Source of the DNA: Arthrobacter cheniae
GTDB lineage: Bacteria; Actinomycetota; Actinomycetes; Actinomycetales; Micrococcaceae
Length of the DNA stretch: 64,000 nt
Reading direction: 5' to 3'
NCBI RefSeq assembly: GCF_003602275.1
Contig: NZ_QZVT01000001.1
Span: forward strand, 278,567 to 342,566
Part shown: one piece after another, positions 15,711 to 24,648 of the stretch
Layout: the number at the start of each line of letters is the position of its first letter
Position numbering within the stretch: the stretch's first letter is position 1
Translations under genes and position numbers: made by a program
The notes under the pieces: generated by a model
Database searches by the model: none
What the model saw: the letters and a program-made list of their open reading frames with translations, nothing else
Told to the model about the DNA's origin: nothing

Positions 15711-16882
15711 TCGACGACGCTGCAGCAACGAACCACGCTGCATCTCCGGATACCGGAGCTTCATCGACCGGCTGGATCCGAGCCTTGGAAGCGGCCTGCG
15801 AAGGTCACGGCATCACGTCGGTCTACCAGCCGATAGTCGACACCGCCCGCCGCACCGTCGCTGGATATGAAGCGCTGATCCGGTTCCCCGCATTCGAGGA
15901 GAAGAATCCGGAGGTGTGGTTCCGTGCGGCGAGACGGCACGGAGTAGCAGCCGAGCTCGAAGCTGCAGCCCTGCGCAGCGCCCTCTCCCACCGTTCGACG
16001 GTGCCGACGAACTGTTTCCTCACCGTCAATGTCTCGCCGGACGTGCTGGCCACCGAATGCGTCCGCACGGTCTGGGCCGAGCAGGGGAATCTCGCCGGAC
16101 TCATCGTCGAGCTGACCGAGCAGGCGCCGGTCGACTCCTACATCGCCCTGGAACCGGACCTCAACAGGCTCAAGGCAGCCGGTGCCCTGATTGCCGTCGA
16201 TGACGCCGGTTCCGGCTACGCCGGGCTGCAGCACCTGCTGAGCATCCGACCCGCGATGATCAAGATCGACCGGAAACTCATCCAGGGCGTCGATGACGAT
16301 GAAGCGAAGCGAGCCCTGATCGAAATGCTCGGCATGTTCGCCGGACGCATCGACGCATGGATCCTTGCGGAAGGCGTCGAACACATCGCAGAACTCGACG
16401 TGCTCTGCTCACTCAGGGTCCCCTTGGTGCAGGGGTACCTCCTCGGAAGACCCGCTCCACCCTGGGCCCGACTCGACGACGGCATCGCACACCGACTCGT
16501 CAGTGGACCAGCGCCCACCAGGAACGGGACCTTGCGGGACGTCGTGGAACCCGTGCCGTCGTTCACGGACCTCGCAGACGCAACGGAAGCCCTGGCGGCT
16601 GACGACCAGGTGAGGGAGATCGTTCTCCTCGGTGCAGACCATCGGCCGGTCGCCGTGCTCACCGAGGAGGACACCCGGCTCGGCATCGTCAGCCAGGGAA
16701 TCCGGGCGAACCTCGACACGCCGGTCGCGGAGGCCCTGAGCAGATCGATCACCAGGGAGCGCCCCTACCGGTTCGATCCGCTGCTCGTCACCGACAACGC
16801 CGGACGCCTGGCCGGGATCGCCCGTCTCGAACGGATGATCAGCGCTGTCACCACCGGATCGCACGAGGTGGACGCGGGATAG
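15707..16882 (+). CDS. EAL-domain c-di-GMP phosphodiesterase
   Basis: 391 residues. The EAL domain runs from about residue 35 to 275 with the catalytic set visible: EAL at residues 55-57 (YEALIR), NVSPD, ELTEQ, VDDAGSGYAG (the DDFGTG equivalent), IKIDRKLI, AEGVE and QGYLLGRP. This argues for active hydrolysis of cyclic di-GMP to pGpG. The C-terminal 110 residues look like a degenerate CBS pair (VREIVLLGADHRPVAVLTEE and FDPLLVTDNAGRLAGIARLE). No GGDEF domain or membrane segment is present. Start GTG overlaps the DUF1059 stop. Confidence 0.93.
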   Translation: MIDDAAATNHAASPDTGASSTGWIRALEAACEGHGITSVYQPIVDTARRTVAGYEALIRFPAFEEKNPEVWFRAARRHGVAAELEAAALRSALSHRSTVPTNCFLTVNVSPDVLATECVRTVWAEQGNLAGLIVELTEQAPVDSYIALEPDLNRLKAAGALIAVDDAGSGYAGLQHLLSIRPAMIKIDRKLIQGVDDDEAKRALIEMLGMFAGRIDAWILAEGVEHIAELDVLCSLRVPLVQGYLLGRPAPPWARLDDGIAHRLVSGPAPTRNGTLRDVVEPVPSFTDLADATEALAADDQVREIVLLGADHRPVAVLTEEDTRLGIVSQGIRANLDTPVAEALSRSITRERPYRFDPLLVTDNAGRLAGIARLERMISAVTTGSHEVDAG

Positions 16883-16908
16883 CCGCACCCCGTCCCGGCC
16901 GGTTCCTG

Positions 16909-17529
16909 TCAGGCGACGACGGCGTCGGGCACTCCGCGTGAACGCTCGGGAACGCGGAACAGCGGAAGGGCGAGGTTGATCAGGGGACCGATGAGGAGCG
17001 CGAAAGCGACAGTGCCGAGACCCACCGAGCCTCCCAGTACCCAGCCGAGGAGGAGTACCGTGCCCTCGATGCCCGTGCGCACCAACCAGATCGGCAGGCC
17101 GGAGCGGGCGTGGATACCGGTCATGAGGCCGTCCCGGGGGCCCGGTCCCAGGCGCGCTCCGATGTAGAGGCCGCTCGCGACGGCCAGCAGCACGAGACCG
17201 CCGGTGAACAGCAGGATCCGGGCCCAGAGCTGGGACGGCTCGCCGAGGAGTGCGAGACCGATCTCCGCACTCGGCCCCACGAGGAGGACGTTGAGGATGG
17301 TGCCGACGCCCGGTCGCTGCCGCAGCGGTATCCACAGGAGCAGGACGACCAGGCCGATGATGTTCGTCATGAAACCGAACGGGATGCCGGTCTGCAGGGA
17401 CCCGCCCTGACCGAGGACATCCCACGGCGACACCCCGAGGGTGGCGCGGATCATCATCGCGAGCGAGAGGCCGTACAGGAAGAGACCGATCAGGAGCTGC
17501 AGTCCGCGCCGGACACCGAGGAACGTCAT
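16909..17529 (-). CDS. YczE/YitT-type integral membrane protein
   Basis: 206-residue membrane protein with about five hydrophobic segments. MTFLGVRRGLQLLIGLFLYG, LGVSPWDVLGQG and ARLGPGPRDGLMTG are characteristic of the YczE family, whose transport substrate or role is unknown. ATG 17529 is the natural start; the longer frame crosses into the divergent regulator. It is divergent from a MocR-type regulator with 61 bp between starts, the arrangement known for the YczR/YczE pair in Gram-positive bacteria. Confidence 0.85.
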   Translation of the reverse strand: MTFLGVRRGLQLLIGLFLYGLSLAMMIRATLGVSPWDVLGQGGSLQTGIPFGFMTNIIGLVVLLLWIPLRQRPGVGTILNVLLVGPSAEIGLALLGEPSQLWARILLFTGGLVLLAVASGLYIGARLGPGPRDGLMTGIHARSGLPIWLVRTGIEGTVLLLGWVLGGSVGLGTVAFALLIGPLINLALPLFRVPERSRGVPDAVVA

Positions 17530-17548
17530 GCTTCCAGTAGAACCGCTG

Positions 17549-17573
17549 ATTGGACTGACATCAAGATGCCAAT
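17549..17573. promoter_or_regulatory. Candidate MocR operator between yczE-like and regulator genes
   Basis: ATTGG (17549-17553) and CCAAT (17569-17573) form an inverted repeat 15 bp apart, centred in the 61-bp gap between the divergent starts. The spacing places half-sites two helical turns apart, as expected for a dimeric regulator controlling both genes. Confidence 0.4.
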
Positions 17574-17590
17574 TGTGGGATGGTGGCTTC

Positions 17591-19003
17591 ATGATGGTTC
17601 TCCCTGCCCGTCGGCTTGCAACCGAACTCGGCACCTGGCGCACAGCCGGGCCCGCCTACGTGGCCCTCGCCGACCGACTCCGGCTACTCACCCTCGACGG
17701 CCGGATACCGCTCGGCACCCGGCTCCCCGCCGAGCGGGAGCTCGCCGCACAGCTCGCCGTCAGCCGGACCATGGTCGCCGCTGCCTACGCGCGCCTGAGG
17801 GCGGCCGGCTATGTCCAGAGCACGCGCGGCTCGGGCAGCGTCGTCGCCATGCCGGGACGCGGCGCGCCCCCGCACGACGACGGCGGGACAGGCATCGTCC
17901 TCGATCTCAGCAAAGCGGCACTTCCGGCCGCACCCCAGGTCGGTGAGGCTGCGGCGAGGGCGGCCGGCGAACTCCCCGCCTACCTCAACGGGGACGGGTA
18001 CGACCTGCTCGGCCTTCCACGATTGCGCCAGGCCCTCGCGGACCGGTACTCCACGCGCGGCCTGCCCACGAACCCTGGCCAGATCATCGTGACGCTCGGC
18101 GCGCAGCACGCCATCTCGCTTCTCGCGCGGACGCTCCTGACGCGCAGCGACACCGTGCTCGTCGAGGCACCGAGCTACCCGCACGCCTACGAGGCGCTCA
18201 GGTCCGCGGGGCGGCGGCTCGTACCCGTGGCGGTGGACGCGCGCCGGGGCTGGGACGACGACGGCCTGGAGCAGGCGTTCGTCCGCACCCGGCCCGCCGT
18301 CGCCTACGTCATGCCGGACTTCCACAACCCCACGGGCGCCGTGATGCCGCCCGGGCAGCGCGAACGGCTGATGGCGGCGGCAGCACGACAGGGCACGATC
18401 GTCATCGCGGACGAGACCATGGCCGAGCTGCGCATCGAGGGTGACGGCGAACTGCCGCTCGCCGCCTTCGGACCCGCCGTGCTCATCGGTTCCATGGGCA
18501 AAACGGTCTGGGGCGGATTGCGCATCGGCTGGATCAGGGCGGACGGGGACATGATCCAGCGGCTCGTGCAGTCCCGGTACGCCCAGGACCTCGGGACACC
18601 CATCCTCGAGCAGCTGATCGCCCTCGAGATGCTCGGGAACTACGACGAGCTGCTGCGCTTCCGGGCGCATCAGCTCTCGGAGGGTCGCCGCGGCCTGGAG
18701 GTGCTCCTCGCGGACAGACTGCCGGGGTGGGACGTCCCGCATGTCTCGGGAGGCCTCTGCACCTGGGTCAACCTCGGCGCTCCCGTCAGCTCGCAGTTGG
18801 CGTTGGCCGCCCGGGACCGCGGCCTGCTGCTCGGCGCCGGTCCGCGATTCGGGATCGACGGGGTGTTCGAGCGGTTCCTTCGCGTTCCCTTCAGCTATCC
18901 CCGCGAGGACACGCACCGCGCGGTGGAGATCCTCACCTCCGCCTGGGACTCCCTGGACGAGCGGGCCCCCGTTCCGGATCACTTCACGCCCGCACTGGTA
19001 TAG
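17591..19003 (+). CDS. MocR/PdxR-family PLP-dependent transcriptional regulator
   Basis: 470 residues. The N-terminal winged helix (about residues 15-80; LPAERELAAQLAVSRTMVAA) is GntR-type. The rest is a fold-type I aminotransferase domain: LGAQHAISLLARTLL, VEAPSYPHAYEAL, MPDFHNPTGAVMP and the PLP-lysine region GSMGKTVWGGLRIGW. Regulators of this class bind PLP and control vitamin B6, amino acid or transport genes. The neighbouring YczE gene makes this a YczR-type regulator whose likely target is that divergent gene. ATG 17591 and 17594 are adjacent alternatives. Confidence 0.92.
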   Translation: MMVLPARRLATELGTWRTAGPAYVALADRLRLLTLDGRIPLGTRLPAERELAAQLAVSRTMVAAAYARLRAAGYVQSTRGSGSVVAMPGRGAPPHDDGGTGIVLDLSKAALPAAPQVGEAAARAAGELPAYLNGDGYDLLGLPRLRQALADRYSTRGLPTNPGQIIVTLGAQHAISLLARTLLTRSDTVLVEAPSYPHAYEALRSAGRRLVPVAVDARRGWDDDGLEQAFVRTRPAVAYVMPDFHNPTGAVMPPGQRERLMAAAARQGTIVIADETMAELRIEGDGELPLAAFGPAVLIGSMGKTVWGGLRIGWIRADGDMIQRLVQSRYAQDLGTPILEQLIALEMLGNYDELLRFRAHQLSEGRRGLEVLLADRLPGWDVPHVSGGLCTWVNLGAPVSSQLALAARDRGLLLGAGPRFGIDGVFERFLRVPFSYPREDTHRAVEILTSAWDSLDERAPVPDHFTPALV

Positions 19004-19017
19004 GAACGGTCACGCCG

Positions 19018-21573
19018 TCATACGGTCAGGCGGCGCCCCTCGAGGTGAGCTGCGAGATACGGCGCGGTGATGCTCGTCGCCGCGTCAAGCGCCGCGATGT
19101 CCCGTGGGGTACCGGTAGCGACGATCGTCCCGCCCGCCGAGCCACCGCCCGGCCCGAGGTCGATCACCCAGTCGGCCGCTGCGACGACCGCCATGGTGTG
19201 CTCGACGACCACCACGGTGTTGCCGGCATCGACGAGCTTCCGCAGCTGCGCGAGAAGCAGCACGACGTCGGCGGGGTGAAGCCCCGTGGTCGGTTCATCG
19301 AGCAGGTAGAGCGTATGTCCGCGGCGGGCGCGCTGCAGTTCGGTGGCCAGCTTGATGCGCTGCGCCTCGCCTCCGGACAGCTCTGTGGCCGGCTGCCCGA
19401 GCCGTAGGTAACCCAGGCCGACCTCGCGGAGCGTCGCGAGGGACCGTCCCGCCGCCGGGATGCCGGAGAGGAAGACCGCGGCGTCGTCGACCGTCATCGC
19501 GAGCACGTCGGCGATACTGCGGCCGTCGAGTGGAACCGCCAGGGTCTCCTCGTTGTAGCGGGCACCGTTGCAGGTGGGACACGGCCCGTAGCTTCCGGGC
19601 AGGAAGAGGAGCTCGACGGACACGAACCCCTCGCCCTGGCAGGTCTCGCAGCGTCCGCCCTGCACGTTGAAGGAGAATCGCCCCGCGCCGAAGCCCCTGG
19701 ACTTCGCCTCCGGCGTGGCGGCGAAGGCTTTCCGGACTGCATCGAACAACCCCGTGTAGGTGGCGAGGTTGGATCGCGGAGTCCGGCCGATCGGCTTCTG
19801 GTTCACGCTCACGAGGCGGTCGATGAACTCGAGCCCCTGGATGTCGGCCACCACGGAGGCGGCGGTTCCGGAGTCCTCCGGCGCGACATCGTCGCCCGCC
19901 TCCCCCTCCGTCGGCGTGTCATTGCGGACGTGCGCTCCGACAGCGTCGGCGAGGACCGCGCTGACGAGCGTCGACTTGCCCGAACCGGACACTCCGGTGA
20001 CGGCCGTCAGCACGCCCACCGGGATGTCGGCATCGAGCCCCGCGAGGTTGTGGCGGTGGATGCCTGTCAGGCGCAACCAGGCCGACGGCGTACGCGGCTC
20101 GGCCTGCTCCGCGTCGGAGGGCCCGCTCCGGGTCAGGAAGGGCGCCGTCAGGGAACCGGGGACACCCGCGAGGCCCGCGGCGGGCCCACTGTAGATGATG
20201 GTGCCGCCACCCTCGCCGGCGAGCGGGCCGACGTCGACGATCCAGTCCGACCGCTGCACCACGTCCATGTTGTGCTCGACGACGAAGACGGTGTTCCCTG
20301 CGTCCTTCAGCGCCTCCAGCACCGCGAGGAGGGGCTCGACGTCGGCGGGATGCAGCCCGGCGGAGGGCTCGTCGAGGACGTAGACGACGCCGAAGAGCCC
20401 GGAACGAAGCTGCGTGGCGATCCGCAGGCGCTGCATCTCCCCGGGCGAGAGCGTGGGCGTGGCACGACTGAGGCTGAGGTACCCCAGCCCGAGCTCGACC
20501 AGGATGCCGAGCCGCTGGACGAGGTCCCTGCTGATCGTGACGGACACCTCCGTCCCCTCCCCGGAGGTGGCGGACCGATGCGCCGCCGCAGGATGCTCGA
20601 ACGTCGCAGCCGGCTTCAGGTGTGCTGCGAGGTCCGCCAGCGGCAAAGCATTCGCTTCGGCGATGGAGAGACCCGCGAACGTCACTGCCAGCGCTTCCGG
20701 GCGCAGCCCGGCGCCACCGCACAGACCGCAGGGACCGGACTCCATGAAGGGCAGCACGCGGTCGCGCATCTGCTGGCTCTTGGAATCGTGGAGGGTGTGC
20801 AGGACGTAGCTCTTCGCGCTCCAGAAGCGTCCCTTGTAGGGCTTGGCCACGCGGTCCCGCTGCGGGATCACCTCGACGACGGGCTGCTCCTCGGTGAACA
20901 GCAGCCACCTCCGGGACTCCTCCGGCAGGTCCCGCCAGGGCACGTCGATGTCGTGGCCGAGCTCGCTGACGACGTCACGGAGGTTCTTGCCCTGCCAGGC
21001 GCCGGGCCAGGCCGCGATGGCGCCCTCGCGGATGCTCAGCGAAGGATCCGGGACGAGTGACTGCTCCGTGACGTCACGGGCGATGCCCAGTCCATGGCAG
21101 CGGGGGCAGGCTCCTGCGGCGGTGTTCGGCGAGAATGCATCCGATTCGAGCCTGCCCGCAGCGTCCGCCGGATACGTTCCGGCCCGCGAGTAGAGCATGC
21201 GGACGGAGTTCGAGAGCGTGGTCAGGGTGCCGACGGTGGAACGCACGCTCGGGGTGCCGCGGCGCTGCTGGAGGGCGACGGCGGGAGGCAGCCCCGTGAT
21301 CGATTCGACGTGCGGCGTGTGCCCCTGCTGGATGAGCCTGCGTGCGTAGGGCGCGACGGATTCGAGGTACCGCCGCTGGGCCTCCGCATAGATGGTGCCG
21401 AAGGCCAGGGATGACTTGCCGGAGCCCGATACTCCGGTGAAGGCGACGACGGCGTCCCTCGGGCAGTCGACGTCGATGCCGCGCAGGTTGTTCTCACTGG
21501 CACCACGGACACGGACGAACCCGTCGTGGGTGCTCGTCGAAGGGGCAAGGACACTTTCGGGCGACTCGATCAC
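19018..21573 (-). CDS. UvrA-like (UvrA2/DrrC type) ABC ATPase
   Basis: 851 residues, about 100 shorter than canonical UvrA. Both ABC modules are complete: Walker [15 protein letters not shown] and [14 protein letters not shown], signatures [12 protein letters not shown] and [12 protein letters not shown], Walker [17 protein letters not shown] and [15 protein letters not shown]. Zinc-type Cys clusters remain (CPRCHG, CGLCGG, then CETCQGEGF and CPTCNG). The shortening lies in the first half, where UvrA carries the UvrB-binding insertion, so this is more likely the UvrA2/drug-resistance branch than the repair UvrA. It ends 14 bp from the convergent MocR gene. Confidence 0.88.
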   Translation of the reverse strand: MIESPESVLAPSTSTHDGFVRVRGASENNLRGIDVDCPRDAVVAFTGVSGSGKSSLAFGTIYAEAQRRYLESVAPYARRLIQQGHTPHVESITGLPPAVALQQRRGTPSVRSTVGTLTTLSNSVRMLYSRAGTYPADAAGRLESDAFSPNTAAGACPRCHGLGIARDVTEQSLVPDPSLSIREGAIAAWPGAWQGKNLRDVVSELGHDIDVPWRDLPEESRRWLLFTEEQPVVEVIPQRDRVAKPYKGRFWSAKSYVLHTLHDSKSQQMRDRVLPFMESGPCGLCGGAGLRPEALAVTFAGLSIAEANALPLADLAAHLKPAATFEHPAAAHRSATSGEGTEVSVTISRDLVQRLGILVELGLGYLSLSRATPTLSPGEMQRLRIATQLRSGLFGVVYVLDEPSAGLHPADVEPLLAVLEALKDAGNTVFVVEHNMDVVQRSDWIVDVGPLAGEGGGTIIYSGPAAGLAGVPGSLTAPFLTRSGPSDAEQAEPRTPSAWLRLTGIHRHNLAGLDADIPVGVLTAVTGVSGSGKSTLVSAVLADAVGAHVRNDTPTEGEAGDDVAPEDSGTAASVVADIQGLEFIDRLVSVNQKPIGRTPRSNLATYTGLFDAVRKAFAATPEAKSRGFGAGRFSFNVQGGRCETCQGEGFVSVELLFLPGSYGPCPTCNGARYNEETLAVPLDGRSIADVLAMTVDDAAVFLSGIPAAGRSLATLREVGLGYLRLGQPATELSGGEAQRIKLATELQRARRGHTLYLLDEPTTGLHPADVVLLLAQLRKLVDAGNTVVVVEHTMAVVAAADWVIDLGPGGGSAGGTIVATGTPRDIAALDAATSITAPYLAAHLEGRRLTV

Positions 21574-21784
21574 CCACCCACCCTACGGTTTCCCGCACCA
21601 CGCATCGCGGAGGCGCCGTCGTCGCCACGGCGGTCGCACGAGGACGACGGGGCCCGGTGCGACCGGCCGGCCCGCGGCGAGCTCGGACGAGCGCTGATAA
21701 TAGGTCGCCTGCCGGGCGAGCGGAAGCCTCGGGAGGCAACGAACGCCCATGGCCGTCGCTGCCGGCTCTTCCTAGAGTTGAGGC

Positions 21785-22057
21785 ATGGCTGACATCAATG
21801 ACGAGTTCCCGACCCTGGACGACCTCAACCCCGACAACGACGCCCTGCCTCGACCCTCCCGTCAGACGCACGGGAAGTCGGACGACCACGTGGACGACGA
21901 CGCCCTCGCGCTCGCCACGGAGCGCGAGAGGGTGGCGCTCGGGTTGAAGGACTACGTGCCGGACGACGTCCCGCCCGCCACGGATCCCCTGCCCGAGGAG
22001 TCCTCACCCGTGGCGGACCTGGCACAGCGCGGACTGCTGCGCGACGACGAATCCTGA
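21785..22057 (+). CDS. Small acidic hypothetical protein
   Basis: 90 residues, starting MADINDEFPTLDDLNPD, strongly acidic, with no membrane segment. I recognise no family. The coding bias (GC-rich third positions) looks real. TAGAGT lies 6 bases before the ATG, suggesting a leaderless promoter; GTTGAGG could also serve as a weak ribosome binding site. It stands between the divergent UvrA-like gene and the convergent E2 gene, 15 bp from the latter's end. Confidence 0.65.
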   Translation: MADINDEFPTLDDLNPDNDALPRPSRQTHGKSDDHVDDDALALATERERVALGLKDYVPDDVPPATDPLPEESSPVADLAQRGLLRDDES

Positions 22058-22072
22058 CGGTACCCGCCGGCG

Positions 22073-23569
22073 CTACAGGTCGGCGAGCATCCCGCCGGGG
22101 TTCTCCATCGCGTCCGCGACGAACCGGAGGAAGCCGCCCGCCGTACCGCCGTCGCACACCCGATGGTCGAACGCGAGCGTCAGCTCGGTGACCTTCCGCA
22201 CCGCGAGCTGCCCGTCAACCACCCAGGGGCGGTCGATGATGCGGCCCAGGCCGAGGATCGCCGATTCCGGGTAGTTGATGATCGCCGCACTCCCGTCGAC
22301 GCCGAATACACCGTAGTTGTTCAGGGTGAAGGTGCCGGAGGAGAGATCCGACGGCGTCGCCTTCCCCTCGCGCGCCAGGGCGGCCAGGCGTCGGATCTCC
22401 CTGTCGAGCTCACGCGCCGACATCGTGTCCGCGCGACGGACGCTGGGAACCACGAGCCCTCGCTCCGTCTGCGCGGCGATGCCCAGGTTCACGCCTTCGA
22501 CGCGCACGAACTCCTGGGCGCCGTCGTCGCCCGTGGCGATCCTGCTGTTCAGTTCGGGGAAGCGGGCAAGGCCTGCGACCACGAAGCGGGCCACGAACGC
22601 GAGGATCCCGGGGACGGCATCCTGCGTGCTGCGCTTCATGCCCTCGCGCAGCTCGACGAGGGCCGTCACGTCGACGTCCACCCACACGGTCGCTTCCGGG
22701 ATCTCGCGTCGACTGCGCGTCATGGCGTCGGCGATCGTCCGGCGGACTCCGCGCAGGGGTGTTCGCTCAAGGATAGTGAGGCCGGAGCGGGAGTCGGTCG
22801 CGGGCACCGGGTCGGCAGCTCGCGTGGCATTCTGCGCCACAGGCTCGTCGGTCACCGGCGACGATACGGACGACGACGATACGGACGCGCCGGCGCCGGC
22901 TGCGATGGCCTCTTCGACGTCGCGCCTCAGGATGAGCCCCTTATCCCCCGAACCACGCACGTCCTCAAGCCTTACGCCGTGGTCACGGGCGAGTCTCCGA
23001 ACGAGCGGCGAGACGCACAGAGGAGCCCGACCACTCGCTGGAACAGCCGGGGGCGACACCGCAGCGGCGTCGGCCGTCAGCACGGGAGCGTGGACACTTC
23101 TCGCCGAAGCACCCTTCCGCGGACGCGTCCGCCCGCCGGTCAGGCCGCCGGGCGTGCCGTAGCCGATCAGCACGTTGCCGGAACCCTCGCTCGCCACGGG
23201 CGGCTGGTCGTTCGACCGGGTGGCCTGCGTCGGAACGCCGGCGTCCTCGCGGAGCATTGCAGCGGCCTGCCTGACAGCCGTCGGAGCAGACGATGGTGCG
23301 GCGGTCCCCTCGGGCCGGACGGACAGGAACGGCGCCCCGACGTCGAGCACCTCACCGGGTCGCCCGTGCAGGGTGGCGACGGTTCCCGCGAAGGGGGACG
23401 GTACCTCGACCACGGACTTGGCGGTCTCGACCTCGGCCACGGGCTGGTCGACGACGATGGTGTCGCCCTCGGCGACCAGCCAGGACACCAGCTCGGCCTC
23501 GGTCAGGCCCTCCCCCAGGTCGGGGAGCAGGAATACGAGCAGGTGCTCGGAGACGGTCGGTGCGCCCAC
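22073..23569 (-). CDS. 2-oxoacid dehydrogenase E2, dihydrolipoamide acyltransferase
   Basis: 498 residues. Domains in order are an N-terminal lipoyl domain with the lipoylated Lys in VETAKSVVEVPSP, a long Pro/Ala linker, a peripheral-subunit-binding domain (VSPLVRRLARDHGV, GSGDKGLILRRDVEEAI), and the catalytic domain with AFDHRVCDGG. It transfers the acyl group from E1-bound lipoamide to CoA. Start GTG 23569 begins 2 bp after the E1 beta stop; a longer frame would overlap E1 beta. It is the last gene of the E1alpha-E1beta-E2 operon. Branched-chain or pyruvate specificity cannot be read; the Lrp-type neighbour favours branched-chain acids. Confidence 0.94.
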   Translation of the reverse strand: MGAPTVSEHLLVFLLPDLGEGLTEAELVSWLVAEGDTIVVDQPVAEVETAKSVVEVPSPFAGTVATLHGRPGEVLDVGAPFLSVRPEGTAAPSSAPTAVRQAAAMLREDAGVPTQATRSNDQPPVASEGSGNVLIGYGTPGGLTGGRTRPRKGASARSVHAPVLTADAAAVSPPAVPASGRAPLCVSPLVRRLARDHGVRLEDVRGSGDKGLILRRDVEEAIAAGAGASVSSSSVSSPVTDEPVAQNATRAADPVPATDSRSGLTILERTPLRGVRRTIADAMTRSRREIPEATVWVDVDVTALVELREGMKRSTQDAVPGILAFVARFVVAGLARFPELNSRIATGDDGAQEFVRVEGVNLGIAAQTERGLVVPSVRRADTMSARELDREIRRLAALAREGKATPSDLSSGTFTLNNYGVFGVDGSAAIINYPESAILGLGRIIDRPWVVDGQLAVRKVTELTLAFDHRVCDGGTAGGFLRFVADAMENPGGMLADL

Positions 23570-23571
23570 GG

Positions 23572-24648
23572 TCAGTCCTCCCACTGCAGGTTGTCGACGG
23601 CGTCGAGGATGCGATCCACGCTCGGCAGGTAGAAGCGCTCCAGCTTGGGCGAGGGGTACGGGATGTCGAACCCGGTCACGCGGAGAACGGGCGCCGCGAG
23701 CGAGTGGAAGCAGCGCTCCTGCACCCGGGCCACGATCTCGGATGCCACCGATGCGAAGCCGGGAGCCTCCGCGACGACGACGGCGCGGCCCGTACGGCGG
23801 ACGCTCTCGCACACCGTCTCGTCGTCGAACGGGACGATGGAGCGGAGATCGATGACCTCGATCGACCGCCCTTCCTCGGCAGCCGCCGCCGCTGCGGCGA
23901 GCGCCGTCGGAACGGACGGGCCGTAGCTGATCAGGGTCGCATCGGTCCCCGCCCGGGCAACCACGGCACGGCCGATGCGCCGGGGCGCCTGTCCGCCGTC
24001 GTACGTCCGCCGAAGTTCCGCGAGGTCGACCTCCTCCTTAGACCAGTACAGCTTCTTCGGTTCGAGGAAGACGACGGGATCCGGGGACGCGATGGCCTCG
24101 CGCAGCATGAAGTAGGCGTCACGAACCGTGGCGGGGGCCAGGACCGTGAGTCCGGGGGTGTGTGCGTAGTAGGCCTCGGACGAATCGCAGTGGTGCTCCA
24201 CGCCGCCGATACCACCCGCGTAGGGGATACGGATCACGATGGGGAGGCGCACCTTGCCGCGGGTCCGGTTCGGCATCTTCGCGACGTGGCTGACCACCTG
24301 TTCGAAGGCCGGATAGGCGAAGGCGTCGAACTGCATCTCGACCACGGGCTTCATGCCGTTCATCGCCATGCCCACCGCCATTCCCATGATGCCGGCCTCG
24401 GCGAGCGGGGTGTCGAAGCAGCGCTCCTCACCGAAGCGTGCGGTCAGGCCGTCGGTGATGCGGAAGACACCGCCCAGCCTGCCCACGTCCTCGCCGAACA
24501 TCAGGACTGCCGCGTCGCTCTCCATGGCGTCGGCGAGTGCTGCGTTGAGCGCCTTCGCGAATGTGGAGGTCGATCTCGGCACCGGTGACGCAACGGCGTC
24601 GGCCTGGTCCCCGATCCCGCGTGCGGGCGCCTCCGTGGTCTGCGTCAT
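23572..24648 (-). CDS. 2-oxoacid dehydrogenase E1 component, beta subunit
   Basis: 358 residues of the transketolase-like beta subunit. Recognisable blocks are VLMFGEDVGRLGGVFRIT, DTPLAEAGIMGMAVGMA, EMQFDAFAYPAFEQ and RIPYAGGIGG. With the alpha subunit it forms the ThDP-dependent decarboxylase. The N-terminal 30 residues are extra and low-complexity. Its ATG overlaps the E1 alpha stop (ATGA), and E2 follows after 2 bp, so all three are translationally coupled and likely made in fixed ratio. Confidence 0.95.
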   Translation of the reverse strand: MTQTTEAPARGIGDQADAVASPVPRSTSTFAKALNAALADAMESDAAVLMFGEDVGRLGGVFRITDGLTARFGEERCFDTPLAEAGIMGMAVGMAMNGMKPVVEMQFDAFAYPAFEQVVSHVAKMPNRTRGKVRLPIVIRIPYAGGIGGVEHHCDSSEAYYAHTPGLTVLAPATVRDAYFMLREAIASPDPVVFLEPKKLYWSKEEVDLAELRRTYDGGQAPRRIGRAVVARAGTDATLISYGPSVPTALAAAAAAAEEGRSIEVIDLRSIVPFDDETVCESVRRTGRAVVVAEAPGFASVASEIVARVQERCFHSLAAPVLRVTGFDIPYPSPKLERFYLPSVDRILDAVDNLQWED

